Shown here piece after piece: positions 1-7,384 of a stretch of 27,010 nt of DNA. The DNA is from an uncultured Bacilli bacterium (lineage in GTDB: Bacteria > Bacillota_I > Bacilli_A > RF39 > UBA660): NCBI GenBank assembly GCA_934089275.1, contig CAKOJJ010000019.1, positions 1-27,010 of the forward strand, read 5' to 3'. The notes under the pieces are model-generated. The model saw nothing but the letters and a program-made list of their open reading frames with translations, searched no databases and had not been told where the DNA came from. The position numbers were made by a program, and so were the translations under genes. Each line of letters starts with the position of its first letter. Position 1 is the first letter of the stretch.

Positions 1-207
1 CCAGGCTCTCCTACTGAAAATGGTGCTATGGAAGCTATTAATGGCTGGATTAAAGAAGAATTATTTATTGATTTTAATATCAATAATTCTAATGATATTC
101 ATAAATCTATTGAAGATTACATTCATTATTTCAATTATGAAAGACCTCAATGTGCTCTTAAATATTTAACTCCAATGCAATATAAAAACATTTATTATAT
201 TAAATAA
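1..207 (+). CDS. IS3-family transposase (OrfB), C-terminal fragment cut by the window edge
   Basis: The reading frame is open from the first base and ends at TAA 205-207, giving the last 68 residues of a DDE transposase. The piece PTENGAMEAINGWIKEEL carries the conserved last Glu of the DDE triad (residue 11 of the fragment) followed by the K-x-E pattern typical of IS3/IS150-group OrfB proteins. The tail NYERPQCALKYLTPMQY is the standard IS3 C-terminus (N-x-x-RP-x-x-xL-x-x-x-TP). The enzyme cuts and joins DNA at the ends of its insertion sequence. The start lies outside the window, so integrity cannot be judged. Family assignment is secure; subgroup is inference. Confidence 0.9.
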   Translation, partial: PGSPTENGAMEAINGWIKEELFIDFNINNSNDIHKSIEDYIHYFNYERPQCALKYLTPMQYKNIYYIK

Positions 208-260
208 AGAAGATTTTGAATTATTCGATCCCCCCTTATTTTTTTATAGTTGTCTACTTT
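1..260 (+). mobile_element. 3' end of an IS3-type insertion sequence
   Basis: Transposase end plus about 50 bases of non-coding DNA. TTGTCTACTTT at 250-260 is the reverse complement of AAAGTAGACAA at 26962-26972 near the other window edge, which suggests it belongs to the terminal inverted repeat. The exact outer end of the element is not certain from one copy, and no target duplication can be seen. Confidence 0.55.
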
Positions 261-282
261 TACTTGACCAATGCAACAAAAA

Positions 283-311
283 AAAAGATAGTTTATTGTT
301 CACTATCTTTT
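283..311 (-). terminator. Intrinsic terminator of the nusA-infB-rbfA operon
   Basis: AAAAGATAGT (283-292) pairs with ACTATCTTTT (302-311) in a 10-bp stem around a 9-base loop. Read on the minus strand it runs into a long T-run (plus-strand A-run just below 283). It overlaps the last codon and stop of rbfA. Confidence 0.85.
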
Positions 312-649
312 TCATGTATTTCTTTTATGATATGTTCAATATTCATACCATATTCAATTGAATTGTCGTATTTAAATATTAATTTTGGTGTATGTCTTAT
401 TTCAATTGTGTTTGCAAGTTTAGTTCTTAAATAACCTGCTGTATCATCATTAAGTTCTTTTTCAATTTCTTTTGGATCTTTGTCTAAATGAGTTGTGAAA
501 TAAACATATGCAAATGATAAATCACTTGTTACATCACAGCCAGTAATATTAATATTTTTTAAAATAGAATCATGAGCTTCAAGCAAACAAATACTGCTTA
601 ATTCATTTGCTATATGAGCTCCTATTTTTTTTACTTTAATTTGATTCAT
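293..649 (-). CDS. rbfA: Ribosome-binding factor A
   Basis: 118 residues, the usual length of RbfA, a KH-fold protein that binds the immature 30S subunit and helps mature the 16S rRNA 5' end. Recognisable family blocks are the N-terminal helix with IANELSSI, the strand with DLSFAYVYFTTH, the LRTKLANTIEIRHTPKLIFKYDNS segment (reads as two adjoining motifs) and a final helix with I-x-x-I-x-E. It is the last gene of the rimP-nusA-rnpM-infB-rbfA block. The SD AGAGGA overlaps the end of infB two bases upstream, so translation is probably coupled. A terminator follows at once. Confidence 0.93.
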   Translation of the reverse strand: MNQIKVKKIGAHIANELSSICLLEAHDSILKNINITGCDVTSDLSFAYVYFTTHLDKDPKEIEKELNDDTAGYLRTKLANTIEIRHTPKLIFKYDNSIEYGMNIEHIIKEIHEKDSEQ

Positions 650-651
650 TT

Positions 652-2778
652 TTATCCTCTTTTTACTTCAACGTTTTCATATGTTTCAAAAACGTCTCCT
701 TCTTTAATGTCATTGTAACCATCAATAGTTATACCACATTCAAATCCATTTTTAACTTCTTTAACAGAATCTTTTCCTCTTTGAACACTTGATACTTTAC
801 CATCATAGATAATTACACCATCTCTGATTACACGAACATTGCTACCATTTTTAATAACTCCACTAGTTACATAAGATCCAGCAATTGTTCCAACTTTAGA
901 GAATTTAAATAATTGTCTTACTTCAGCAGAACCAGTTGTTACTTCTTCATATTCAGGATCTAACATACCTTTCATTGCTGCTTCCATATCTTCAACTAAT
1001 TTATATATAATTGTATAAAGACGCATATCAACACTGTATTCTTTAGCAACTTCACGAGTCTTGTTGCTTGGTACTACATTAAATCCAATTACGATTGCAT
1101 TACTTGCTTGAGCTAAAATAATATCGCTTTCAGTAATAGTTCCAATTCCACTTCTGATTACTTTTACTTTAACACCTTCAACTTCAATTTTTTCTAATGA
1201 ATTTTTAACAGCTTCTTCTGAACCTCTAACATCGCATTTTAATACTACATTTATCTCTTTTATACCGGATTGAATATTAGCAAATAATTCTTCTAAAGAT
1301 AAAGCTTTTGGTTTTGATGTTTGTTCTTTAGCTTGAATTCTTCTCTTTTCAGCAATTTCTCTTGCTTGTTTTTCTGATTCAAATGCCATAAATTTATCTC
1401 CAGCACTTGGATTATCAGAAAGACCTGTTATTTCAACTGGTGTTGATGGACCAGCGTCAATTATATCTTTTCCTAAATCATTTTTTAATGTTCTAACACG
1501 TCCATGAGTTGTACCTACAACAATTGAATCTCCTAAACGTAAAGTACCATTTTGAATTAAGATTGTAGCAACTCCACCTAAATTTTTATCAATTCTTGAT
1601 TCAATTACAGTACCACTTGCATATCTATTTGGATTAGCTTTTAATTCATTAACTTCAGCAATGGCAAGAATTGTTTCTAGAAGTTTATCAACTCCTTCAC
1701 CAGTTTTGGCACTGATTTTAACGAATGGATATTCTCCACCCCATTCTTCTGGAGTTATGTTTACTTCAGCCATCTCAGTCATAACTTTGTCTGGATTAGC
1801 ATTTGGTCTATCAATCTTATTAACAGCAACAACAATTGGAACATTTGCAGCAAGTGCATGATCAATTGCTTCTTTAGTTTGAGGCATTACACCATCCTCA
1901 GCTGATACAATAATAATAACGATGTCAGTTACACTTGCTCCTCTTGCACGCATCTCAGTAAATGCAGCATGTCCTGGAGTATCGATAAATGTTAACTTTT
2001 CTCCATTATAATCTATTTGATAAGCACCAATTGCTTGAGTGATTCCACCAGCTTCTCCATCAACTACATGTGAGTTTCTTATGTAGTCAAGTAAAGTTGT
2101 TTTACCATGGTCAACATGTCCCATGATTGTTATTACTGGAGGACGTTTAACTAAATTAGCCTCATCTTCAATAATTTCATAATTTTCGAAATTAATGATA
2201 TCTTGAGTTTCTTCTTTTTTCAATGTTTTATTATATTCTGATGCAACTATTAATGCTGTATCAAAATCTATTGTTTGAGTAAGACTTAAAAGAAGACCTA
2301 AACTAATAAGTTTAGCTACTAGTTCTGAACCACTTACACCTAAAACATTAGCTAAATCACCAACTGTCATATTCTCTTTATATAAAACAATTGAATCATC
2401 ACTAGAACTTGTATTACTAGTTAATTTTTCTTTGTTTTTATACATTTCTTTTTTCATTCTAGCGTAATCTTTATTTGATGCTTCTTTATCTTTTTGTTTT
2501 TTTACTTTTTCTTTAGATACAGTATGTGAGTTATTAATTGATTTTATATTATCATAATCCATAATATCATCAATTACTTCATCAAGAGTATCGGCTTCTT
2601 CAAAATCAAGTTCTGTATCGGAATCTATTAGATTCATGCAATTATCCAACATAATGATTGCTTCATCATCTAACATATCATCTTTAGAATTAATTTTAAT
2701 ACCTAATTCTTTACATTTATTTAATACATCTTGAACTGTAAAGTTCATCTCTTCTGCATAATCTTGAACACTCATCAT
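652..2778 (-). CDS. infB: Translation initiation factor IF-2
   Basis: GTPase that brings formyl-Met-tRNA to the 30S subunit and promotes 50S joining. The G1 motif GHVDHGKT lies near residue 220, followed by DTPGHAAFT (G3) and NKID (G4), then domains II, III and C2 in normal order to the end. The N-terminal domain is short for the family, with an IF2N repeat-like segment near residues 135-170 (VGDLANVLGV). Start: an ATG at 2784 abuts the SD AGAGGTGG with no spacing, so the ATG at 2778 (6-base spacing, 708 residues) is preferred; ATG 2775 is also possible. Cotranscribed with rnpM upstream and rbfA downstream. The ylxQ gene that often sits between rnpM and infB is absent. Confidence 0.95.
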   Translation of the reverse strand: MMSVQDYAEEMNFTVQDVLNKCKELGIKINSKDDMLDDEAIIMLDNCMNLIDSDTELDFEEADTLDEVIDDIMDYDNIKSINNSHTVSKEKVKKQKDKEASNKDYARMKKEMYKNKEKLTSNTSSSDDSIVLYKENMTVGDLANVLGVSGSELVAKLISLGLLLSLTQTIDFDTALIVASEYNKTLKKEETQDIINFENYEIIEDEANLVKRPPVITIMGHVDHGKTTLLDYIRNSHVVDGEAGGITQAIGAYQIDYNGEKLTFIDTPGHAAFTEMRARGASVTDIVIIIVSAEDGVMPQTKEAIDHALAANVPIVVAVNKIDRPNANPDKVMTEMAEVNITPEEWGGEYPFVKISAKTGEGVDKLLETILAIAEVNELKANPNRYASGTVIESRIDKNLGGVATILIQNGTLRLGDSIVVGTTHGRVRTLKNDLGKDIIDAGPSTPVEITGLSDNPSAGDKFMAFESEKQAREIAEKRRIQAKEQTSKPKALSLEELFANIQSGIKEINVVLKCDVRGSEEAVKNSLEKIEVEGVKVKVIRSGIGTITESDIILAQASNAIVIGFNVVPSNKTREVAKEYSVDMRLYTIIYKLVEDMEAAMKGMLDPEYEEVTTGSAEVRQLFKFSKVGTIAGSYVTSGVIKNGSNVRVIRDGVIIYDGKVSSVQRGKDSVKEVKNGFECGITIDGYNDIKEGDVFETYENVEVKRG

Positions 2779-2796
2779 ATTCATCCACCTCTTTTT

Positions 2797-3048
2797 CTAA
2801 TCTATATTTTTTTCAATTTCTTCATATATACTTTCGTCTATATCACATTCAAATATTCTATTTAATATTTTATTCTTACGTGCTTTGTTTAATACCTCAA
2901 TATCACGTTTAATATAACATCCATGTCCATTTACTTTGCCAGTTTTATCAACTACTATACCATCACTTGTTTTAACTATTCTTAAAAGTTCCATCTTAGG
3001 ATATCTTTCTCTAGTTATAACACACATACGCATTGGTATTTTTTTCAT
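2797..3048 (-). CDS. rnpM: RNase P modulator RnpM (YlxR family)
   Basis: 83 residues with the YlxR signature: the MRMCVITRERYPKMELLRIVK opening (conserved C-x-x-x-R and LLR-hV), V-D-x-x-G-x-x-x-GHGCYIKRD in the middle, and a basic helix. YlxR-family proteins bind RNA; RnpM in Bacillus subtilis modulates RNase P. The start ATG (3048-3046) overlaps the nusA stop by one base (TAATG), and the SD GAAGGA lies inside nusA. The position between nusA and infB is the conserved one for Firmicutes. Confidence 0.92.
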   Translation of the reverse strand: MKKIPMRMCVITRERYPKMELLRIVKTSDGIVVDKTGKVNGHGCYIKRDIEVLNKARKNKILNRIFECDIDESIYEEIEKNID

Positions 3049-4163
3049 TATTTATTTCCTTCTTCTTGAACTTGAGCAAATGTTTTAACATTGATTTTAT
3101 ATTTAGTTAATTTACTAGCTAAACGGATATTAACACCTTTTTTACCGATTGCAAGACTTAAGTTTTCATCATTTACGATTGCAAGAGCAACTCTTTCTTT
3201 TTCATCATCAATGATACTTACAATTACATCTTTAGCTGGACTTAATGCGTTTTTAACAAATTCTGCATCATCTTCACTCCATAGTACTAAATCAACTTTT
3301 TCACCATTAAGTTCAGATAAAATACTTGCAATTCTTGAACCACGTTCACCAATACATGTTCCAATAGCGTCAATTCTTTCATTAGTTGATGATACAGCAA
3401 CTTTACTACGAACACCTGCTTCTCTAGCAACAGCATGAATTTCTAGTGTTCCATCTTGTAATTCAGGAATAACTGATTCAAATAATCTTTTAACAAATCC
3501 ATAATGTTTTCTTGTACATAATACAAGTGGTCCTTTATTAGTTGCTTCTACTTTAGAAACATATACTTTTACTGATGAACCCATTTTTAATGTTTCTCCA
3601 GGAATAAGTTCAGCTTTTGGTAAAATACCTCTAGTTCTTCCTAAATCAACATAATAGTTTCTTGCATCTTCCATTGCTAGTGTTCCAACTGCTAATTCAT
3701 CTTGTTTATCAGCAAATTCAGCAATTATTGAATTTCTTTCTGCTTCTCTTATTTTTTGAGTAACAACTTGTTTACATACTTGAGCAGCAACACGTCCAAA
3801 ATCATGTGGAGTTACTTCTTCTTCAATAGTTTCTCCAACAGTTATATCTGGAACCATTTCTTTTGCTTCTTCTAATAGAAGTTGAGCATCTTCATTAATT
3901 TCTGGAGGTAAATAAGTTACATTACCTTCTTCATCAGTTACTTCGTCTCCTTCAATATATTCAGGAACAACTACGTAATAACGCATTACTTTAAATTCTC
4001 CAGTTTTTTTATCAATAACTACTTTTACATTAGTTTTAGAATTATAATTCTTTTTATAAGCAGTTATTAAACCTTGTTCCATTGCATCATATACAACATC
4101 TTCATCAATATTTTTTTCTTCAATGATATTTTTTAATGCTTTTATAAATTCTTTACCATTCAT
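3048..4163 (-). CDS. nusA: Transcription termination/antitermination factor NusA
   Basis: 371 residues, the Firmicutes length without the C-terminal acidic repeats of enterobacteria. The order is the N-terminal RNA-polymerase-binding domain (about 1-125), an S1 domain (about 135-200, with GRTRGILPKAELIPGE), then KH1 and KH2 (about 205-345, with EAGVRSKVAV, CIGERGSRI and LAIGKKGVNIRLA, the GxxG loops of the KH fold). It acts at RNA polymerase pausing, termination and antitermination. The SD AAAGAGGT covers the last codons and stop of rimP, so the two genes are translationally linked. The second gene of the operon. Confidence 0.95.
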   Translation of the reverse strand: MNGKEFIKALKNIIEEKNIDEDVVYDAMEQGLITAYKKNYNSKTNVKVVIDKKTGEFKVMRYYVVVPEYIEGDEVTDEEGNVTYLPPEINEDAQLLLEEAKEMVPDITVGETIEEEVTPHDFGRVAAQVCKQVVTQKIREAERNSIIAEFADKQDELAVGTLAMEDARNYYVDLGRTRGILPKAELIPGETLKMGSSVKVYVSKVEATNKGPLVLCTRKHYGFVKRLFESVIPELQDGTLEIHAVAREAGVRSKVAVSSTNERIDAIGTCIGERGSRIASILSELNGEKVDLVLWSEDDAEFVKNALSPAKDVIVSIIDDEKERVALAIVNDENLSLAIGKKGVNIRLASKLTKYKINVKTFAQVQEEGNK

Positions 4164-4166
4164 ATT

Positions 4167-4418
4167 TTAACCTCTTTCTTTACTTGATATATCTAAGATA
4201 TATTCTTCTTTAATTAAATCTGCTTCATCTAATATAGGATTAATTATATTAGTTGCTTCTACTATTGCATCAATATCTAAAGGAATACTTCTATCAAGAG
4301 TAATACATAAATTATTTTGATTATTTATGTTTTCCCAAGTGACATTGTCAACAATAATGTCTAATTTTTTCATTTCAGGTTCAATTAAATTTCTAATACT
4401 TTCTAAAATTGTGTCCAT
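4167..4418 (-). CDS. rimP: Ribosome maturation factor RimP, N-terminal domain only
   Basis: RimP helps assemble the 30S subunit. The 83 residues match only the N-terminal alpha/beta domain: MDTILESIRNLIEPEMKKL aligns with the first helix, LCITLDRS with the strand before the D-rich turn, and EEYILDISSKERG with the family's Y-x-L-E-V-S-S-P-G-x-x-R block. The protein stops there; full-length RimP is about 150 residues and has a C-terminal SH3-like domain, which is missing. No frame-shifted remnant is seen: the TAA is followed after 3 bases by the nusA ATG. Start: GGAGG is 5 bases upstream of ATG 4418; an open frame continues upstream to 4505 but lacks an SD and crosses the promoter. The identification rests on sequence resemblance plus position directly before nusA. 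Confidence 0.8.
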   Translation of the reverse strand: MDTILESIRNLIEPEMKKLDIIVDNVTWENINNQNNLCITLDRSIPLDIDAIVEATNIINPILDEADLIKEEYILDISSKERG

Positions 4419-4440
4419 CATTACCTCCAAACAATAACAA

Positions 4441-4463
4441 AAGTGGGATTTTTCTGCCCACTT
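4441..4463 (-). promoter_or_regulatory. Hairpin in the rimP-nusA leader RNA
   Basis: AAGTGGG (4441-4447) and CCCACTT (4457-4463) form a 7-bp GC-containing stem with a 9-base loop, located between the operon promoter and the rimP SD. On the minus strand it is followed by TTTTGTTATTGTTT, a broken T-run, so it could act as a weak attenuator. NusA is known to control its own operon in some bacteria, so a role in autoregulation is a reasonable but untested idea. Confidence 0.55.
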
Positions 4464-4476
4464 AAACGTCATATAT

Positions 4477-4505
4477 AATATATCATTTAAAACTTTATTA
4501 AGCAA
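4477..4505 (-). promoter_or_regulatory. Promoter of the rimP-nusA-rnpM-infB-rbfA operon
   Basis: On the minus strand, TTGCTT (4500-4505) is followed by a 17-base spacer and TATATT (4477-4482). Both hexamers are close to sigma-A consensus with ideal spacing. The transcript would start near 4470 and contain the leader hairpin. Confidence 0.7.
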
Positions 4506-4548
4506 GAGTTTTTACACTTTTGTGGAATTATTACTTTATCCAGATTGT

Positions 4549-4974
4549 TTATTCAACTATCTCAATTTTACATTCTATTGAATCTTCAATATTACTATCA
4601 TAATTAATCATAATTGATTCTTTAATAGAACTATTACTGGAAACTATAAATTCTTGATTATTATTTAATATTTCTATTATTCCATTTTTACTTAAACAAT
4701 CTAAATATACTTTTTGATCATTAAAATCATTATTAAATAATTCAAAGTTAATAACGTTTTCATAAGTTAATTTATTTGAAGGTATATTAAATATATTTCT
4801 TGAAATTAAATATGTATCATTATAAATATCTTTATTATTTAAATATAAGCTTTTAAAATAAACATTACCATATAAATTGTTTTGAGTTGCTTCACTCATA
4901 AGTATAGAGCTTAAACCTACAAAACCAACTGTTGTTAAACTTATTGCAATAAATAATAAAACTTTATTTTTCAT
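4549..4974 (-). CDS. Small exported or membrane-anchored protein of the same N-terminal family as the two large surface proteins
   Basis: 141 residues. An N-terminal hydrophobic segment (residues 5-25, containing TTVGFVGLSSIL) matches in design the starts of the proteins at 7385-11713 and 25637-26857 (MSVGFAAVTTTL and MSIGFAAVSTTL). The remaining part repeats the same beta-rich module: an I-x-F-E strand, then LTYENVINFELFNN, a strand with one Cys (VYLDCLS), an N-rich turn, a Ser-rich S-I-K-E-S stretch and a closing ECKIEI strand that matches the ECTCKLEF-type strand of the others. It therefore looks like a stand-alone copy of that module. No enzymatic motif is visible; function unknown, probably at the cell surface. 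SD AAAGGTGAT precedes ATG 4974, and a TATAAT lies at 4993-4998 upstream. No clear terminator follows, so it may read into the rimP operon. Confidence 0.75.
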   Translation of the reverse strand: MKNKVLLFIAISLTTVGFVGLSSILMSEATQNNLYGNVYFKSLYLNNKDIYNDTYLISRNIFNIPSNKLTYENVINFELFNNDFNDQKVYLDCLSKNGIIEILNNNQEFIVSSNSSIKESIMINYDSNIEDSIECKIEIVE

Positions 4975-5029
4975 ATAATCACCTTTAAATTAATTATAAT
5001 TAACTTAAAGAAAATAAATTGTAGAAAAA

Positions 5030-5050
5030 AAGAATAGTTTAACTATTCTT
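5030..5050 (-). terminator. Terminator after the CDP-alcohol phosphatidyltransferase gene
   Basis: AAGAATAGT (5030-5038) pairs with ACTATTCTT (5042-5050); the 3-base loop is the stop codon of the gene. A T-run follows on the minus strand (A-run below 5030). Confidence 0.85.
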
Positions 5051-5734
5051 AAGAAAATGAAATGATAAAGATTTATCTTTATTTTTTATATAATAATCAG
5101 TATTTGTTAAAACATATTTAAGTTCTTTATTACTTTTAAAATCATATTTTATTTTTTTATTGTTTGCTTTTATTTCTTTTATTATTCTAATTAAATAATC
5201 TATTGCAACCATCATCTGAGCTCCAACAGTAATTGATGCTCCAAATAAAACTATTATGTCTTCATAAGTAACAAATATATTTAACCAATCTTTTAAAAAT
5301 TCTATTTGAATGAAATCCATTAAATTATATTTAAATATAGAAATCATATCTATTATAATTGCTAAACCTAGTACCCACATCTTTGCTCTACCAAGTAATG
5401 ATGATTTAGTATAAGCACCTTTAAAAGCGGCAAATATATTTATACTAGCAATTACAAGTTCCATCATAAGTACTAAATAAAATGATTTATAGTAAGTTGC
5501 AATTACTAAAATAATTGCGATACCAAATAGCTTATCAGCAAAACAATCTAATATGCTTCCAAGTAAAGTAGATACTTTAAACTTTCTTGCTAAAAAACCA
5601 TCTAAAAAGTCAGTTAATAAAATACATAAAACAAATATAAGAATCCATAAAGGTGAAAATGCCTTCCATATTATGGGTAATATAAAAGTTGCAATTAAAC
5701 GTATAATTGTAAGCATATTTACAAATATTTTCAT
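5039..5734 (-). CDS. CDP-alcohol phosphatidyltransferase family membrane protein
   Basis: 231 residues with the complete catalytic signature D-x2-D-G-x2-A-R-x8-G-x3-D-x3-D: D42, D45, G46, A49, R50, G59, D63 and D67. Enzymes of this family transfer a phosphatidyl group from CDP-diacylglycerol to an alcohol such as glycerol 3-phosphate or a second phospholipid. Several hydrophobic segments surround the motif. The best known relative in Bacilli is PgsA, but the C-terminal 45 residues here are a charged Lys/Asn-rich tail not usual for PgsA, so the acceptor alcohol is left open. SD GGAGG precedes ATG 5734. It is the last gene of the fmt unit. Confidence 0.85.
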   Translation of the reverse strand: MKIFVNMLTIIRLIATFILPIIWKAFSPLWILIFVLCILLTDFLDGFLARKFKVSTLLGSILDCFADKLFGIAIILVIATYYKSFYLVLMMELVIASINIFAAFKGAYTKSSLLGRAKMWVLGLAIIIDMISIFKYNLMDFIQIEFLKDWLNIFVTYEDIIVLFGASITVGAQMMVAIDYLIRIIKEIKANNKKIKYDFKSNKELKYVLTNTDYYIKNKDKSLSFHFLKNS

Positions 5735-5744
5735 ATTTCCTCCA

Positions 5745-6335
5745 TTAATTATAATTTATTTCATATCCAGCATTTATAGTAACTTTAATTATCTTTTCAT
5801 CTTTTACATAAACAGTTAAATCATTATATTTATATGTAATATTATCATCTTCATTTAATTTTATAGATTTATTATTTAATAAATATTTCATTAATTCAGA
5901 AGGATTAATAAGACCTGCATCAGTTATTAATTCACTTATTGTTTCTACTCCATTATTTATTTCATATAATTTGTTTTCTTTAATAATTACTTTTTTTATT
6001 TCATTTTCTTTTTCTTCATATCCACTTATAGTTTCATCAATATCTAAATTTAATTTAATATCACCTATTAAAACAGTTTCTTTTTTTACTGAAGATAAAT
6101 TATTAATAATATCATAATAATTTTTATTAACGACTTCAGTAGTTGTTGTAGTTGAAACATCATTATTGGCTTTCTTACTATAATTAGAAATAGCTATTAT
6201 CATGATAAAAGTAATCAAAAAAGCAAAATATAAAAATAACTTTGTAAGTATTTTTACTCCTGGAACAGTTTTATAATTTCTAATAAATACATCTAAGAAG
6301 TTTTCCATTTTTTCTTCGTTATTCTTTTTCTTCAT
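5745..6335 (-). CDS. Single-pass membrane protein with extracytoplasmic domain, unknown function
   Basis: 196 residues. A basic N-terminus of about 35 residues, one transmembrane segment (LTKLFLYFAFLITFIMIIAI, about residues 30-50), a short Thr-rich linker (STTTTTE) and then about 140 residues outside the membrane, rich in Lys, Asn, Glu and Ile. No cysteine and no known enzymatic motif. Start: ATG 6335 sits one base after the fmt stop (TAAATG) with SD AAAGG 9 bases upstream; a TTG at 6344 directly touching the SD is less likely. It is between fmt and the phosphatidyltransferase gene and is surely cotranscribed with them. I do not recognise the family. Confidence 0.8.
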   Translation of the reverse strand: MKKKNNEEKMENFLDVFIRNYKTVPGVKILTKLFLYFAFLITFIMIIAISNYSKKANNDVSTTTTTEVVNKNYYDIINNLSSVKKETVLIGDIKLNLDIDETISGYEEKENEIKKVIIKENKLYEINNGVETISELITDAGLINPSELMKYLLNNKSIKLNEDDNITYKYNDLTVYVKDEKIIKVTINAGYEINYN

Positions 6336-6336
6336 T

Positions 6337-7269
6337 TTAATCAACCTTTTTATTTAATAAACTTGTTTTATCAAAACCATTAAAGAAATCTTTTACACTC
6401 ATTTCTTTTTTACCAGATGGTTTTATTCTTTTTATATAAACAATACCATCTTTAGCACTAATACCAAAAGAGTCTTTATTGATTTCAACAATAACACCAC
6501 TTTCAGATACATCACATTTTTTAATTTCAACTTCACTTATCTTATATTCAACATCATCAATATTTATAAAGGCATAAGGTTCAGGAGAAAAAGCACGCAC
6601 TTGATTTTTAATGTTTTCAACTGAGTTATTAAAATCAATATGTTCATCTTCTCTTTTTAACATACCAACATATGTTGCTTCTTCATTATCTTGAGGAATA
6701 TCAAAATTTTCACCTTCAAAGATTTTAGGTAAAGTATCGATTAATAGATTCGCCCCAAGAAGACTTAGTTTATTAGAGAGACTTAAAGAATTATCATTAT
6801 CTTCAATTTCTATACTTCTAGACATAATAATATTTCCAGTATCAATGCCTTCATCCATATACATAATGGTAATTCCAGTTTCTTTTTCACCGTTTAAAAT
6901 ACTTGCAACAATTGGACTTGCTCCTCTATATTTAGGTAATAAAGATGCATGAACATTTATACAACCATAACTTGGATAATCTAATACGACTTTTGGAACA
7001 ATTGAACCATAAGCACATGTAATAATAATATCTGGTTTTTTATTTAGAATATATTCATAATCTTCTTTTAATTTATTAGGTTTATAAACTTCTATATTAT
7101 GTTCATGAGCACAGATAGCAACAGGAGATTCTGTTAATACTTTTTTTCTTCCAACATAAGCATCTTTTTTGGTTACAACTAATACTACATTTGTATTTTC
7201 AATTAATTTTTCTAATACAGGAACTGCAAAATCAGGAGTTCCCATAAACACAACACGTTTATCTTTCAT
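6337..7269 (-). CDS. fmt: Methionyl-tRNA formyltransferase
   Basis: 310 residues, normal length. It formylates Met on initiator tRNA with 10-formyltetrahydrofolate. The catalytic residues are in place: N105 and H107 in the INVHASLLPKYRGASPI block, and D143 in MDEGIDTG. The N-terminal FMGTPDFAVPVLE is the family signature, and the C-terminal OB-fold-like domain (about 210-305) ends with K-x-x-x-x-KDFFNG. Together with IF-2 encoded upstream it supports formyl-Met initiation. It starts its own operon; the SD GGTGA precedes ATG 7269. Confidence 0.96.
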   Translation of the reverse strand: MKDKRVVFMGTPDFAVPVLEKLIENTNVVLVVTKKDAYVGRKKVLTESPVAICAHEHNIEVYKPNKLKEDYEYILNKKPDIIITCAYGSIVPKVVLDYPSYGCINVHASLLPKYRGASPIVASILNGEKETGITIMYMDEGIDTGNIIMSRSIEIEDNDNSLSLSNKLSLLGANLLIDTLPKIFEGENFDIPQDNEEATYVGMLKREDEHIDFNNSVENIKNQVRAFSPEPYAFINIDDVEYKISEVEIKKCDVSESGVIVEINKDSFGISAKDGIVYIKRIKPSGKKEMSVKDFFNGFDKTSLLNKKVD

Positions 7270-7287
7270 AGATTCATCACCAATATA

Positions 7288-7316
7288 ATTGTATCAAATG
7301 TACGTATTTTAAACAA
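7288..7316 (-). promoter_or_regulatory. Promoter of the fmt operon
   Basis: On the minus strand TTGTTT (7311-7316), a 17-base spacer, then TACAAT (7288-7293). It lies between the terminator of the upstream surface-protein gene and the fmt start. Confidence 0.65.
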
Positions 7317-7331
7317 CATTTGTTTAAAAAA

Positions 7332-7356
7332 AAGATAGTCAATTATTGACTATCTT
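7332..7356 (-). terminator. Terminator of the 1442-residue surface protein gene
   Basis: AAGATAGTCAA (7332-7342) and TTGACTATCTT (7346-7356) form a perfect 11-bp stem with a 3-base loop, followed on the minus strand by a T-run (A-run 7326-7331). Confidence 0.9.
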
Positions 7357-7384
7357 CTAATTATTTATTTTGAGTAATTTTAAA

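Noticed and set aside
230..240. C6 run near the left edge as a third phase-variable promoter
   Set aside because: The flanking bases do not match the 48-bp element, there are six C and no spaced -35/-10 pair, and no surface gene follows.
4419..4505. Longer N-terminus for the RimP fragment
   Set aside because: The extra codons cross the promoter and leader hairpin and have no SD, while GGAGG is well placed before ATG 4418.
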